Shown here: positions 1-11,712 of the stretch, piece after piece | Position numbering within the stretch: position 1 is the stretch's first letter | Layout of the letters: each line of letters begins with the position of its first letter | Program-made: the position numbers and the translations under genes | Source: Digitaria exilis | Taxonomy: Eukaryota; Streptophyta; Magnoliopsida; Poales; Poaceae | Direction: 5' to 3' | Length of the DNA stretch: 64,000 nucleotides | NCBI GenBank assembly: GCA_015342445.1 | Contig: JACEFO010001880.1 | Location: 744,001-808,000, forward strand | Notes under the pieces: model-generated | Seen by the model: the letters and a program-made list of their open reading frames with translations, nothing else | Database searches by the model: none | Told to the model about the DNA's origin: nothing

Positions 1-55
1 GAATTTAATGCTCATAGAACTTCTATGAAAATCTCCATTAAGACTGGCTTTATCG
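1..55. mobile_element. MITE end, truncated by the window edge
   Basis: The sequence around 34-53 (ccattaagactggctttat) resembles the right ends of the MITE copies ending near 525 and 14972, which read gagactggcctaag. It looks like the right tip of a third family member whose body lies outside the window. The assignment rests on about 15 similar bases. Confidence 0.3.
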
Positions 56-192
56 ACCTTAGGAGGCAACCTAGAGCGTCAATGTGCTAATGCGGTACAT
101 GGGATGGGCTTGACTAACCTCATCTAGTTCAGCAGAACAACCCTTTCTTACCGGATATGTATACAACCACTAGGAGACCAAGCTACTGACCT

Positions 193-525
193 CTAAGGCT
201 AGTCTTAGGTGGTTCATATTGCATGACACATCAGCAAAATTGTTTCTGTGATAGGGTAATTACGAGGAAAGAGTAAAAGAGGGTGTCATCACCATGACAC
301 TCACTATGTGTAGTTACCAAGATATGAAACTTGCATTGAGAGCTATTTGTTTCATCCTAGACACATTTGACCATACATCATGCTAGAATTAAATGTTACA
401 GCTTGTATATGAAATTATGCCATGAAACTATGTCTGAGAGAGGGAGTTTCATTCTATGATAAATGTGACGTGATGGTTTTGGTAATTGTCTGATAAAACT
501 ATACATTGAGACTGGCCTAAGGCTA
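193..525. mobile_element. MITE copy A (about 330 bp, non-coding)
   Basis: This stretch aligns along most of its length with 14645-14972. Shared blocks include the run around 284-345 (gtgtcatcaccat, cagttaccaaga, atgaaactt) and the terminal gactggcctaag. The ends are imperfect inverted repeats: ggctagtct on the left, and agactggcc on the right. The 9-mer ctaaggcta occurs at both ends (193-201 and 517-525), but it overlaps the inverted repeat, so I cannot separate target duplication from terminus. It has no coding capacity. Superfamily is unassigned. Confidence 0.6.
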
Positions 526-990
526 TCTAGGGAGTCGATACGCTGAGTCATTAGAATCAACGAGTTCGACCGAACTAGTCCCACTGCCAACCGACGTTGG
601 CTCTCGCTTACAAGTACCCTGTCTCATACTCTCCTAGACACTATATAAATAGGGTCCATGTGCACTAGGACAATACACACCACCAAGGAGCCATTCTCCA
701 TTACTCTTTCAAAATGTAAAGATGGAACAAGTCGGTTGGGAGTTAGAGTCAAGTCCAGCCTTTTCTTTCGGTTTCGGAGGATTTTTGGAAGTTCTTGTAT
801 CTTTATTTTTAAGACTTGGTTATCAATACAAATGCAATTCAAGTCAATTGCATTCAGCTACTACTTTATTTTAGCTGCATTATTTCTAGTTTAGACTATT
901 AATTGGCATAGTGCACTCTGTGGGATTACTCCATGTTCTTTTCCTGGTGGTCCATCCTTCTCATTTTTTTTAAGACGTGCATAGCATGTT
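526..990 (+). promoter_or_regulatory. Promoter-like stretch with TATA box, possibly an LTR remnant
   Basis: A clean TATA element (ctatataaatag, 641-652) is followed by C/A-rich sequence of the kind seen near transcription starts, but by no convincing long reading frame. The frame at 658-894 has no recognisable domain. This arrangement suits the U3/R part of a decayed LTR at least as well as a gene promoter. No partner LTR or target duplication was found. Confidence 0.25.
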
Positions 991-2300
991 TTTCATTAAG
1001 AAGAAGAGAAGTACATTAACACAACTTCGGGAGAGTCCCCAAACCGCGGAGATACATGAATGACTACTTAAAAAAGACCACTAATCAAACATTAATATAT
1101 TTACTACTCACACCATGGAATAAAATATACCTTTTCCTTTTGCTATCTATCCATTATAGTGACATTTACTTTATACACACAATATTTTTTTCTCTGCTAA
1201 ATCTACCACAGCAGCAGACGCACGGATCAAAAAGTAGGCTGGATTTTCACCTGCCAAATTCAGCAGCATGAGGTGGGGAAGGACAACTCCAAGGAAGAAG
1301 TGGTGACGGTAGATGTCGTCGTCTAGGCTTCGCCTTTACCTTAACCCAACACCCACGGAAGAACGGCAGCATCCACGACCCTCGTTGTCCTAGGCGCAGT
1401 TTACCAGCACGTGCGTCCTGTCATCACCTAACGCTGTCGTTCAAGCCACGAGAGTCCCTGTCAAGCATATCAAACAATCAAGGAGCCGTTGTTGCCCTAC
1501 AAGGGCCTGCCACGGAGCACAGCACCATAGTGCGCCGGCGAGCACCGCGGTAGCTGAGCCAAGCCAACGCCGGTCGTAGGCCCCACCACAAAAGTAGGGT
1601 CGTCACCGGCACAAGCCGCATGTCCCACGGTCAGCCGCGGGCCTTGCTGCACAGGCGCGCCGCATCGAGCACGCCGACCGCGACCCTAGCTACAGCTCAC
1701 GGGTACTAGCATCGGCAAGCCGGTACATGAGGCACGCCGTTGCCGCCACCTAAACCACCATGCCAAGGTCCTCGAGGGGCAGATCCAGCAGCAATAGGAG
1801 CAAATCTAGCCCCTACACAGGGCAGATCCGGTCTAGGACCGCCGAAAGCCCCTGCCATCAACATGGATGAGAGCAACACCACCATCGCCGCCTTCTTTGC
1901 GGCCACGCGGACGCCTCAAGGTTGGGAAGGCGGGGAGTACAGCTAGGGGGAGGGGGTGCACTCGCAGCTGGGGGAGGGGACGAAATGGTTCTTCTAAATG
2001 TTCTTTTGTTGTTCCGAACAGCTATGGACATAATTTTTTTCTATTTCAATGACAAATTAGTATTAATGTGATAGTAATCCGAATTGCCCCTATCATAAGC
2101 CATGTGATTTGTGCAGCTAGTCAAATGGTGGCAGTAGTTCCAGCAGTAGTAGTTGAACTAAATTATACGTTTGCTCCATAAATATCAAGTGATAGACACC
2201 TAGCTAGGGTTAATGTAGCAATACCAAGTTTTGTGCTTTTTATTCTCTTTTTCTACCTCTAGATAATGTATCTCTTCTTCTCTTCTTCCACATTGTGGGG
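991..2300. other. No gene recognised; GC-rich middle
   Basis: AT-rich sequence (991-1250) gives way to GC-rich sequence (about 1250-1980). Short frames exist on both strands, but none shows a domain, splice structure or recognisable homology. It lies immediately upstream of the copia pol remnant and could be decayed element sequence; that is inference from position only. Confidence 0.4.
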
Positions 2301-2559
2301 TGAATTCAGGAACTCACCTGAAGGCCAGGTGATATGTATCGCCATAGCATAGACAGCTGACGATACATTTGTGTTGAACTAAGACAGTGTGGGACGTCAG
2401 TGGCGTGTACCGCCCCATCTTCTCCCAGACCAATACAGCTATTGGGAGGTTATGTTGAAGTCTAGTGGCCTTTAGAAGGTGATGCACTCTAGTGTTGATG
2501 GAAGCTAGAGGACCAGATTGCACAAATTGCAAGTTGTGTTGTCTATATTCGCGAAGATC

Positions 2560-3150
2560 GTGCTTTTGATCGAGACTCTGCTCCATCCAAGCGAGCTCTC
2601 AATGTGGCGGAGTGGCTTAACATGGTAGACGAGAGCGTGGGCACACGCACACAGGTGACCGCTGGAGGAAGAACCTCCTGTACATGCTTGATGTACGCAT
2701 TGTGTGGCCAGTCTACTTAGCTTCACAACACGACAACATGGCGTAACTACGCCGCTATGGCATGCCCACTTTGGGCACCTCATCTTTGACGCGCCGGCAA
2801 ACCTGGCATAGACTACCTCGGATCAAGCATATGCCAGTCAGCTCTGGGGCAACTGCCACCAAAAGTGATGGTGGTTCCCGTTCTTGAAACGGGGTCAATC
2901 ACGTGGCGATGCATTGTGGGGTGGTACGTACTATTCCAACTAGAGGATGATTGCAATCGCTTCATGTGGTTGCACTTGCTTATGAGCAAGGATGAGGCGA
3001 CAGCGGTGACGACGGTCAAGCAATCAAGGCTCAGGTTGAGACGGGGACGCATGCTGAGGATGGATCAGGGTGGCAAATTCAACTTGATTGAGTTCTGCCT
3101 CAACTGCATGGAGCAGGGGTCGAGCGCCCATCTCATGGCACCATAGTGTC
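2560..3150 (+). pseudogene. Ty1/copia retrotransposon pol remnant (GAG-pre-integrase and integrase)
   Basis: Conceptual translation across broken frames gives a decayed copia polyprotein. Near 2740-2815 one frame reads LWHAHFGHLIFDAP, a good match to the pre-integrase WHxRxGHxxF block, preceded by LLYMLDVRIVWPVYLA. At 2930-3146 another frame reads DDCNRFMWLHLLMSKDEA and later MDQGGKF and LMAP, matching the copia integrase core (LVDDxSRxxWxxLLKSKDE, RTDxGGEF, HLTAP). Stops and frame changes separate the blocks. No reverse transcriptase, RNase H or LTR was recognised, so this is a dead internal fragment. Its left limit is uncertain and may reach about 2300. Confidence 0.7.
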
Positions 3151-3614
3151 TTGGAGAAGCAGGTCATGTGTTGTGCCTAATGGACATATGACATGTGCAT
3201 CAGTCACAATGTGGACGTCTGACTTGTTCAGCCAGCGGATCAACAAACCGATTAAGAACATGTGAAATAGAAAGTTTTAGATTGCAGTATCCTCTGAGAT
3301 GGGTTGGAGATAATCAGGCTTATGGTAAATCATAGAGAATGTTCGTGGAAGGTTAGCAAGTTCTAGTTTGAGTAAGAGTGGGAAAGAATATTGACATGGA
3401 GACATGAGAAGAGGCACAACACGGGTTGTTGCACTGCACTAATCTCTCATCATACCTAGTCAGACAATTTTTGTAAATTTGACCTTCCACTAGTCTATGA
3501 TCCATTATGAACTAGCCTCCCTACCTATTATGAGCAAAGCCTTTAGTTTAGCCTCTAAAAAGAACTTTTCCTATTTTAATATGTTCCCATACCAGAGGTG
3601 CCATTGTTAGATCT
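3151..3614. other. Intergenic; nothing recognised
   Basis: No coding frame, repeat structure or RNA gene could be supported between the copia remnant and the Tourist-like element. Confidence 0.4.
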
Positions 3615-3846
3615 TTAGGGCAAGCCCAACGCAGGCAGCACTGCTCAGTAGCCTCACGTAAAAGTAGCAGGCCACGTCAACGTAGAAATATGAAGCAACT
3701 AGCCTCTTCGGCGCAGGCCATCAATATTTACTGACACAACAAAAAGTTCCTGGCCAACTTCAGGACACGGGAAGTCCCTATGGTCCAAAAAAATACATGT
3801 GATGAAGCCTCTCGCTTGTCACAACGCGTGCTCTAGTGATTGCCTG

Positions 3847-3855
3847 GACTTTTTG
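3847..3855. repeat. Left 9-bp target-site duplication (gactttttg)
   Basis: Exact 9-mer immediately before the left terminus of the Mutator-like element. The identical copy is at 5885-5893. A length of 9 bp is diagnostic for the Mutator superfamily. Confidence 0.7.
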
Positions 3856-4345
3856 GTATTTTTTTGTTCATTTGAACCTTTTTGGAAACGTATTCCAATA
3901 TAGACCGACCGGGAAACAATTTTCAAATCTGACCTCTGCTATCCGCGACACCGACAGTGGCGCGTATGGTCACCGTGTTCGCGCCATGGGCCTTGGCGCG
4001 GTGCTGATGACGTAGGATGCGCCGCTGGCAGTTTGAATAGTCTCCGCGCTTGCGTGGACTGCATGACCACGCCAACCCCTGTGGCGCGGAACGCCCGCTC
4101 ACCGTTTGTGTCGGCTCGCCCGTAACGGGATGGTCCTACACTCCGCGCGTGTTCACCCGGGGTGTCCCGCGCCAGGACGAATGGCGCGGGTGTTCTGCGC
4201 CAGGTATTTTGGCGCCGGTGTACGTTTCATAAGCTTTTGCAGGTATTCCCTCTCGCGTATCAACGCGTGACCAACAACTCCTGACTGACACGCCCGTCAG
4301 TAATTTGTAAATGAAAAAGAAGAGGGCACTACTCTGTCTCATTGC

Positions 4346-4355
4346 CTATAAATAG
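4346..4355 (+). promoter_or_regulatory. TATA-like box inside the Mutator-like element
   Basis: The motif ctataaatag lies about 200 bp inside the left inverted repeat, where Mutator-superfamily elements often start transcription. No clear downstream open frame follows. Confidence 0.3.
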
Positions 4356-4420
4356 TGCCTCGGGCCTCGTACTGTTGCTCAAGCATATCAGCTTACAATA
4401 ACAATGTGCAATATCAACTA

Positions 4421-4660
4421 CTCCCTCCGTCCCAAAAAGAAGGTAGTTATGGGATACGTGTTATTTTCTCAACTTTAACTCAATTCGTAGAAAAAACTTG
4501 TAACATTTGTATCTTCAAATAAATTTATTAAAAAACTAGATTTAAAGACCATTCCAATGATACTAATGATATATTATAAATATTAATATTATTTTATATA
4601 TAATTAGTCAATGTTATAAAAAATTATTTTCTCGGTAAGTCAGTTAGTGGGACGGAGAGG
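4421..4660. mobile_element. Stowaway MITE (240 bp), nested in the Mutator-like element
   Basis: The ends are ctccctccgtccc (4421) and gggacggagagg (to 4660), the conserved Tc1/mariner-derived Stowaway terminus. TA dinucleotides flank both sides (4419-4420 and 4661-4662). The body is AT-rich and non-coding. Confidence 0.8.
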
Positions 4661-5884
4661 TACAATAGAGTGGAGCAGCTATTCGTAGGGAAATGGCAAG
4701 GCATTTGGGACCGGAACCCGATGATCCTAATAGATTCATCGTTGAGTGCAATGTATGGCGCTAGCGCATGTGATTTTCACACGTCGGGACCAGGAGAACC
4801 TTGAATGGCTCAAGGGCACGTACAACGCACCGTAGTCATCCGTGGACATGCAAGTCTTTTTTCACGAAACCCCTTCCACGAGCCCAGCGTCGACCATGTC
4901 GTCGCCTCGTTCGTCGACGAGTGTGGCTTGTGCTCCCAGGAGGTGGTTACGGCTCAGAGCGCGTTGTAGGACGGCGCGGCAGGGAGACGACGGAGGCACG
5001 GATGGAGGAGGATTTGCTTTCCCGCTCCAAGTTCGTGCTTCTTGCTCTTGTGGCGCCTTGCAGCATTTGTGCCTGGGGTGTACTTGTTCGGACGTTTGTG
5101 TGGCCGGTCAGCAGAAAAACAGAAGCTTGATCCACGTTGCGGTCAGGAAGTTGCTTGCGACCAATCTCTGCTGGCTGACTAGAACCTATGGGTGCATCAG
5201 CCATCTGAGATAATCCAGTCTCTTCATGCTCGGTAGTTTTCCTCCGCTTCATCGTCAGTGGCAGTGTCAGTATCGCTTCCACCGTCGTCGCCCTCATCTT
5301 CAGCATCACCGTCCTGGGTCACAATCACGACGTCCAGCACACCCCGAATCAATCCAACCGCACACGAACTGAATCCGTCCCGCCCTAGGGTTGATGGTAT
5401 AACCAAGATTCCAAGCATAAATGTTTACCTAGTACCAGCTGCGGTCAGGTGCGCTGCCGCCGACACGGACCCGGATCGCCAGGACGATGTGGCGACGGTG
5501 GCTCGATTTGGTTCGACAAATGGGAGGGGGAAGACGCGGCAGCCGCGCCCAACGAATTCAAGGTCCGCGCCAAAGGCTCTGGCGCGCAGAGTGTGGGACC
5601 ATCCCGTTACGGGGAGCGGACGCAAACGGTGTACAGGCGTTCCGCGCCACAGGGATTGGCGGGGTCATGCCGTCCACGTAAGCGCGGAGACTATTTAAAC
5701 CGCCAGCGGCGCATCCTACGTCATCAGCACCGCGCCAAGGTCCATAGCGCGGACACGGTGAGCATACGCGCCAGTGTCGATGACGCGGACAGCAGAGGTC
5801 AGATTTGAAAATTGTTTGCTGGTCGATCTATTATTAGAATACGTTTCCAAAAAGGGTCAAATGACCCAAAAAATACGACTTTAC

Positions 5885-5893
5885 GACTTTTTG
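5885..5893. repeat. Right 9-bp target-site duplication (gactttttg)
   Basis: Exact copy of the 9-mer at 3847-3855, abutting the right end of the Mutator-like element. Confidence 0.7.
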
Positions 5894-6130
5894 TCAGACG
5901 AGGCCTTGGTCGCTTCTGCAGGCGACTCTGACAGGCTGCCAAGCTATCAGACGGCATGACATGGAGTATGGTTGAATACATGGAAGGTGGGGCACCCAGA
6001 CACGCTACAGCGTTGGGCCTGCTCTTATAAGCATCGTCTGTTAAGGAAGCCTCTAAACACCTAGGTACTAGCCCTGCTCTTATTCTCGATTGAACAGTGT
6101 CTATCCTATCTAATGCTTCGTGATTGTAGT

Positions 6131-6350
6131 ACCTCCCCTCCAAAATTAGGTCACTTTATTTTTTAACCCTAAATTTATTCGTATTCAATTTTTTTGACAA
6201 AAAATTATAGTTTTTGTTATGGCTTGCTTTATAGTAAAAAAAAATACTTCAAGAATGAACTAAATTTAACTATATTTGTACAATATTTTAGCATTCAACC
6301 TTACGTAAAAAATCAATGGCCTACATTTTGTAGTTGTAATGAAGAGAGGA
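6131..6350. mobile_element. Degenerate Stowaway-like remnant
   Basis: From gtacctcccctccaaaattagg the sequence runs into AT-rich text (tttgacaaaaaattat, ggcttgcttta, cttcaagaatgaactaaatttaactatatttg) similar to the Stowaway in the kinase intron at 60996-61227. The right terminus is not recognisable. It lies downstream of the helicase gene. Confidence 0.35.
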
Positions 6351-6693
6351 ACAAAAATAACATTAACAGGGCAACAAGGAAACCCCATTCCATTGATATA
6401 GGCATTGGCAATCACAAGTCACAACATACTTCCAGCGACAGAACCATAATAATGACAACATTGTTACTAACATGGCACCGCATATATCTCTAACTTTGGT
6501 TCACAAACGGCACAAGTACCACCATAGCATTGTTCCACAAATACAACCACAAAAGATTAATGATGTTTTGACGACATACAAATGCATTTCCATATTCTTG
6601 GCTCAGGAAAACGACTACATCTTGCTTTAAAAAATTGCCTGCTGGTCACAAGCAAGACGCAATGAGCAACGCAGCCAATCTATATCAGACACA

Positions 6694-9600
6694 TCAGTTC
6701 TCACCATTCTGCTTAGCTGCAGTTGACCGAGGATCATCCTCAGCTATCTCCCCATCTTCATCTATGATACCTTCCTCATCATCATCTCTGCTCTTGCCCT
6801 GGCGGACAGGAGATGCAGGCTCAGGTTTCTCAGAAACTTCGACAGATTTGGCACCAGCTTCTGGCTGACCGTTGGGGCTCATCGAACCACTGGCTTTGCC
6901 ATTATACACAGGGCTATATGGGGCAGACTTGTCATCTTGGGGGCTGGGTGAGCGATCAAGATCAACCTTTTCCATCTTCCCTTCTTCCATGTGATGGTCA
7001 TCCTTGTGGTCCGAGTGGTTCACATGGTCATTCCCAGAGTGGGATCTTGGAGGGCTTTTGTGCTCTGTGTGCCCTGAGTTCAGGCGAGCAGACCCAGAAA
7101 CAGCAGCAGTCTTTTCATACCTGCGGCTAGCAACAGGGCTACGGCTCCTGCTACGGCTAGCACGGTGGTTTCTACTATAGCTCCTACTCCTGCTCTTAGT
7201 CCGGCTTCGGCTCCGACTCTTGGTCCTGCCACGGGTAGCCTCATGACGGCGGGGCCTCTTAGGACTTGGGCTACGACTTCTACTGTCACTTCTGCTACGA
7301 CTTCTGCTGCGGCCCCTAGCAGACCTGCGAGATCGCCCGTCAGTTTCACCATTGTCATACCTGCCCATATTACAAATCAGTAAGGATCAGCAATTGAACT
7401 CAAAGAACTATTAATCACTAACAACATAAAGCATTCTTCCAATGTGTACACATGATACTAATTGGAAATCATAATCTCAATTCTCAAATCAGATCCTTTA
7501 AGAAAACTAAAACACTGAATTTTGAGGGGTCAAAAAGCACAGTAAGGTTGGTGGAGTGAGAGAAAGACATACACCCCTCATCTACATTATATCCTAACTT
7601 TGCTCCCACATAATATAGCCCTTGCACACAGCAGAAAAATTGCTAAGTTTGATTTGCAAGTTTGTAGCGAGTATACCTGCTACGACCACCATAATCATCC
7701 CTTCCACGACTGCCACGTGGTGATCTGCCACTGTACCTATCCAGTTCAGAACGTGAACCACCCCTGTCAGGGCAAGATGCCCAACGGTTCCTTTTCTTAC
7801 CCCGCCCACCACCACGGGAAGCCATGTCCTCTAAATCACGGGGTACCTTTTGGTTTGCCCCTTCCAGAATTTTGATGAGGTCAGTAGCATATTTTGAATC
7901 CTGATCACAGAAAAATGTATATGCAACACCAGTGGCTCCCGCCCTTCCTGTCCTGCCAATCCTGTGAACATAGTCTTCAACACCAGTAGGGAAGTCATAG
8001 TTGATCACAACCCTGTGTAAAGAAAAAAAAAGAGGTGTTTTAATAGTTTGACATAAATCCTAACAAAGTGAGTGGACAAAATGGTCTCACATTTCCCAGG
8101 GAACATAAATCCACAAGCACTACAGCAGTTTGCAAGTACTACATATATTCACAAGAACATAACCCATCATGGCTTCAAACCTTCCTAATTATTGACATAA
8201 TAATGGAAATCGATAACAAATATGCAAAAGTCTACCTCCAGTTGTCACAAGATATTTTAGACGAACAAACCAGATCAGTTTACAGGTTTCTCCCAGAGTA
8301 ATTACGACCGGACCGGCGCTCCAACCAGAAAAAACGGAACCAGAGCTTCCACCAGTCCAGTCCACGTACAATGAAGCAGGATGCAGGCCAGAGAAGAGTG
8401 GAGCACGTGCAGTAGCTTTTCGAAATCACAGGCAGCAGGGAGCAGACAGGTGGAAAATAAGCTAAAAATAAAGGAAGGTAGCTGGGGTTTCGAACCCTCC
8501 ACATCGCCCTTTGGATGTGTGGGTTCCCACCACCAGGCTACAACTTCGTCAATGATTAGGCATGGAATTTAAGGCAATTGAACAGTGTTGAGCCAGCAAG
8601 TTTCATTATCCAGGGTGGTCCTAATAACTATGGTTTCTCCTTCTCTGAAGGGTCCAGTTTTCATGAGTGGAAGTACTGGTGTATGTTAGATTGTTAATTG
8701 TACATGGATTCAGCTAAATGAAGCCATGATCAAGGTGTCTCATCACTAATCTACATTAGAGATGGCTGATTTTTAATTGTCATCGATTGTATTTTCCAGA
8801 AAAACATCCCGATCCATATCATTTGCATAAATGTTTATCGCAGATGCTAATGGAACCTTATGAAAAGCTGCCATTTTATGCATCATAGTTAATAGTATAG
8901 GCTTATGCATTAGAGTTATGATGAGTTTCCAAGTGCATTAGAGTTATGATGAGTTTCCAAGCAAATATGCCTTTTCCATTATTCATTTAGAGCATGACAT
9001 TAGAAATCAGCACATGCAAACATGCATAGCAGAGAATGGAAAGGCAGTCGAACCTGATATCTTTGATGTCCAAACCTCGAGCAGCGACATCTGTTGCAAC
9101 CAGAATAGGAGAACGCCCAGATCGAAAATGATTCAGAACCTTTTCTCTTTCACTTTGGGACTTGTCACCATGAATGGCCGAAGCCCCAAAATGCCTGGTT
9201 AGTGTCCTTGCAAGTTGGTCACACATCCTCTTGGTGGTACAAAATATTAATACTTTTGCACCTGAATCCTGGGATCGCAATATTTGCTCCAGACGCCGAA
9301 GCTTTTCCGAGGGTGTTATCACCTCTACATGCTGCAGAGAACAAAAAAATAAGAAAACAGGAACAATTAATACAGCATTATTTGGGCAACAGATAAATAA
9401 GAATAGAACAACTACATTCCATGCATTGCGAAAGGAAAGAATTATCATGAATGATCAAAAGGCCTACTAAGGCAACCCTACCTGAGTAATAGCACTATTA
9501 GCAACAAGTTCATCAACACTTCCAATTGTCACCTGGACAGGATGAACAAGAAGATCATCTGCAATCCTTCGGACTTCCTTTGGCCACGTAGCAGTGTACA

Positions 9601-11712
9601 TCAGGGTTTGTCGACGGTGAGGTATCTCTTTCACTATCTTCCGTATTTGTGGCTCAAAGCCCATGTCCAACATGCGGTCGGCCTCATCCAGAACAAGATA
9701 CGACACTTGCTTGAGGCTCACCCTTCGCATCTCTAGAATGTCATTTAACCTTCCAGGTGTTGCAACAACAACATCAACTCCTCTGTCCAAATCTTTTAAC
9801 TGAGGACCTTTAGGAGCACCCCCATATAAGCACTATAACCAGATAAGAGTCGACATTCAGATAATGAAAATATGGACCAGGGATCCATAATGTACAGAAG
9901 ATAAACATTTTCATATAACCTTAAACAGTTAAATCTTTCCACAAAAGATTCTTCTGAATTATAGAGGTTTATCAAGGTTACAGACACAGCGTACAGGAAT
10001 ATTTGTACATTATATTAAAATAGATACAGAAGGAACAAACCGTGCAAGATATTCTCGAGGATCTCCCGAATTTCACAGCTTCATCCAAAATCTGTGTTGC
10101 AAGTTCCCTTGTCGGTGCCAAAACTAGAACCGTCGGACCATTTCTTGTGCTGTTCTGAAGGCGCTTAATATGCATAAATCCAGGAAGTAAATACCCAAGA
10201 GTTTTGCCGGATCCAGTCTTGGCAATAGCTACGACATCTTGAGACTGCATCGCAATTGGCCATGACTGGGCTTGGATAGGCGTTGGGCTTGCGAATCCAG
10301 CACGTTGGAACTGGAAGCAAGGGGAGAATAGCAACAAACACAGGCGATGTAAGACAGCGGCATAAATAATATATACTGCCTAAGTTGGATAAAAAGTATT
10401 CCCCTTTAACTCTTCGTTGCGCAAATAAAGACAATGCATTAGGACAATTTAAGGTCATACAAATAAAGTGTGCCCACAACGCGTAGACTTGCGGACACAA
10501 GGCGAAGTAGAAAATGGCTCTAACAGAGTCCCTGGAGGCTCCCTCAGGTGTGGATCGTTCGTCCACAAAGCCCCTTCCAGCAGCTGCCACTCGATCCCAT
10601 GTATGGGTGTATGTTGGCAGCCTGAGCCAGACCTCCATCGGTCAAGCCCCAGAAGAGGCCCATCATCCATGCAAGGAGCCTTTTCCAGGAACTGCACGCA
10701 GAGCAACGAATTGGCCGCCGTGGGTGCCACGAGTGGGTGCCCTTTCGCGCCATGGGCAGCCCCCCGGGGAGGGAGCGAGCGAGCAGCCTCGGGCGTTCAC
10801 CCACCCTTGGCAGCTCCATCAACGACACCAGCCCTCAGCCCATCGCACTATTGGCCGAGGGCTCGTGAGGCAGCATACGACATTAGCTCCACCTCGGAGC
10901 AGATATCGCATCTGCCACATAGATGGAGATAAGCAGTTGGTACTCGTAGACAGCCCTGATTTAGCACAATCAAGCAAATAATAAAGAGACACAAGCAAGA
11001 GCTGGAGCACACGTCCAAGTCCCATCCCTCGGCTTGCCCAATTAGAAGATCTTGATCCCTTGCATGCGACTCTGTTAGGGTTAGTTAGATCATGGGTCAG
11101 GGAGGTTCACCAACGAATTTCATACCTCCTTCAGAATTTCTGGGGGGAAGCCACCAGCCTCAAACGAAGTTATAGGAGCCGGCACGTTATCCCCCTGCAA
11201 CGAGCCGAAGGGAAAGGTCAGATAACAAGTTACAAGCTCATCCCAGCTGCGTCTAACCAGATGCGCGGAATCCATACCGTGACAGTGATCTCATGACGGC
11301 GGCGGTACGCCTCGGTGGACGGATCATCGGCGACGGCGGCGGCGGCCGGAGCAGGATGGTGGTGGGAAGACGCCGACTTGGAGGACGCGTGCTCGTCGTG
11401 GCGCCTGTCGCGGTCACGGTCGCGGTCGCGGTCCCTGTGGTCGCGCCGGGGCGGGGTACGGGAGCGGGATCTGGACCTCTCGCGGCGGTCGCGGCTCCGG
11501 GGAGGCGGGGGAGGCAGCGGGGGCGGGGGCGGCGGGAGCTGGCTCTCGGGGGGCATAGGCCGCTCGTACTGCGTGACGTTGGTCTCAGGGTTCCAGTAGT
11601 AGAGGTAGCCGGTGGTGCCGTCGACGAGGCCGCGCCACGGCTTGGGCAGCGACGGGTCGTCCGGCGCGTACCGCGGGGCCGCGCGCCCGGACGAGCCAGT
11701 CCCGCCCGACAT
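6694..11712 (-). CDS. WW-domain DEAD-box ATP-dependent RNA helicase with RS-rich tail (DRH1/RH14/RH40/RH46 group)
   Basis: Seven exons, read on the minus strand: 11712-11278, 11194-11126, 10310-10041, 9832-9482, 9331-9054, 8012-7677 and 7360-6694. They join in frame at GT-AG sites to about 801 residues. Domains in order are a WW domain (about 22-52, with conserved tryptophan and YY-W core), a proline run, an RS/RD-rich segment, a Q motif, motif I AKTGSGKT (198-205), PTRELA, TPGR, DEAD (307-310), TATW in place of SAT, then helicase C with ARGLD and HRIGRTGR. The last 220 residues are RS dipeptide-rich with an acidic end. DDX5/DRH1-type proteins unwind RNA in the nucleus, and the WW and RS parts suggest binding to proline-rich splicing or transcription partners. 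The start was chosen because it begins the WW exon. A Mutator-like element ends 238 bp upstream of the start codon. The exact orthologue (RH14 or RH40) is unresolved. Confidence 0.93.
8290..8560 (-). mobile_element. Possible tRNA-derived SINE in helicase intron 5
   Basis: On the minus strand a box-A-like tagcctggtggtggg is followed by a perfect box-B-like ggttcgaaacc, spaced as in an RNA polymerase III promoter. The sequence then continues into unrelated text. The tRNA cloverleaf is not complete, so this reads as a SINE head. No clear tail or target duplication was found, and the boundaries are approximate. Confidence 0.35.
8907..8962. repeat. Tandem duplication, 28 bp x 2
   Basis: The unit beginning gcattagagttatgatgag occurs twice head to tail (8907-8934 and 8935-8962), identical except possibly at the last base. 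It lies within intron 5 of the helicase and shows no sign of function. Confidence 0.85.
10311..11125. other. Helicase intron 2 with GC-rich open stretch
   Basis: This 815-bp intron separates the Q-motif exon from the motif I exon. Its middle (about 10470-10930) is GC-rich and open on both strands for up to 155 codons, but the translations show no domain. I treat it as intronic sequence or an inserted unknown repeat, not a gene. Confidence 0.5.

Larger units (their letters stand above)
3856..5884. mobile_element. Non-autonomous Mutator-like element (about 2.0 kb) with long terminal inverted repeats
   Basis: The arms 3856-4149 and about 5583-5884 are inverted repeats of roughly 295 bp. Shared blocks include ttggaaacgtattc, caattttcaaatctgacctc, ggtgctgatgacgtagg and cgtaacgggatggtc. 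An exact 9-bp direct repeat flanks the element. Several differences between arms suggest moderate age. The interior (4150-5580) carries a TATA-like box just inside the left arm, a Stowaway MITE and a GC-rich stretch (about 4800-5560) with short frames. No transposase is present, so movement would need one in trans. The GC-rich interior could be captured host sequence, but I could not identify a source gene. If the right terminus is instead at 5876, the flanking repeat is imperfect (7 of 9). Confidence 0.7.
3618..6024. mobile_element. Tourist/PIF-Harbinger-like MITE, split by a Mutator-like insertion
   Basis: The outer pair of inverted ends reads gggcaagcccaacgc (3618) and gcgttgggcctgctc (ending 6024), similar in inverse orientation. 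Both are flanked directly by TTA (3615-3617 and 6025-6027), the target duplication expected for PIF/Harbinger and Tourist elements. Removing the inner element and its duplication leaves about 370 bp, a normal MITE size. The body is non-coding. Confidence 0.5.

Noticed and set aside
8480..8555. tRNA gene candidate
   Set aside because: Box B is perfect, but the acceptor and anticodon stems do not form a cloverleaf; listed only as a possible SINE.
10468..10981. Two overlapping 150-codon plus-strand frames inside helicase intron 2
   Set aside because: No recognisable domain or splice structure; GC-rich intronic sequence is open on both strands.
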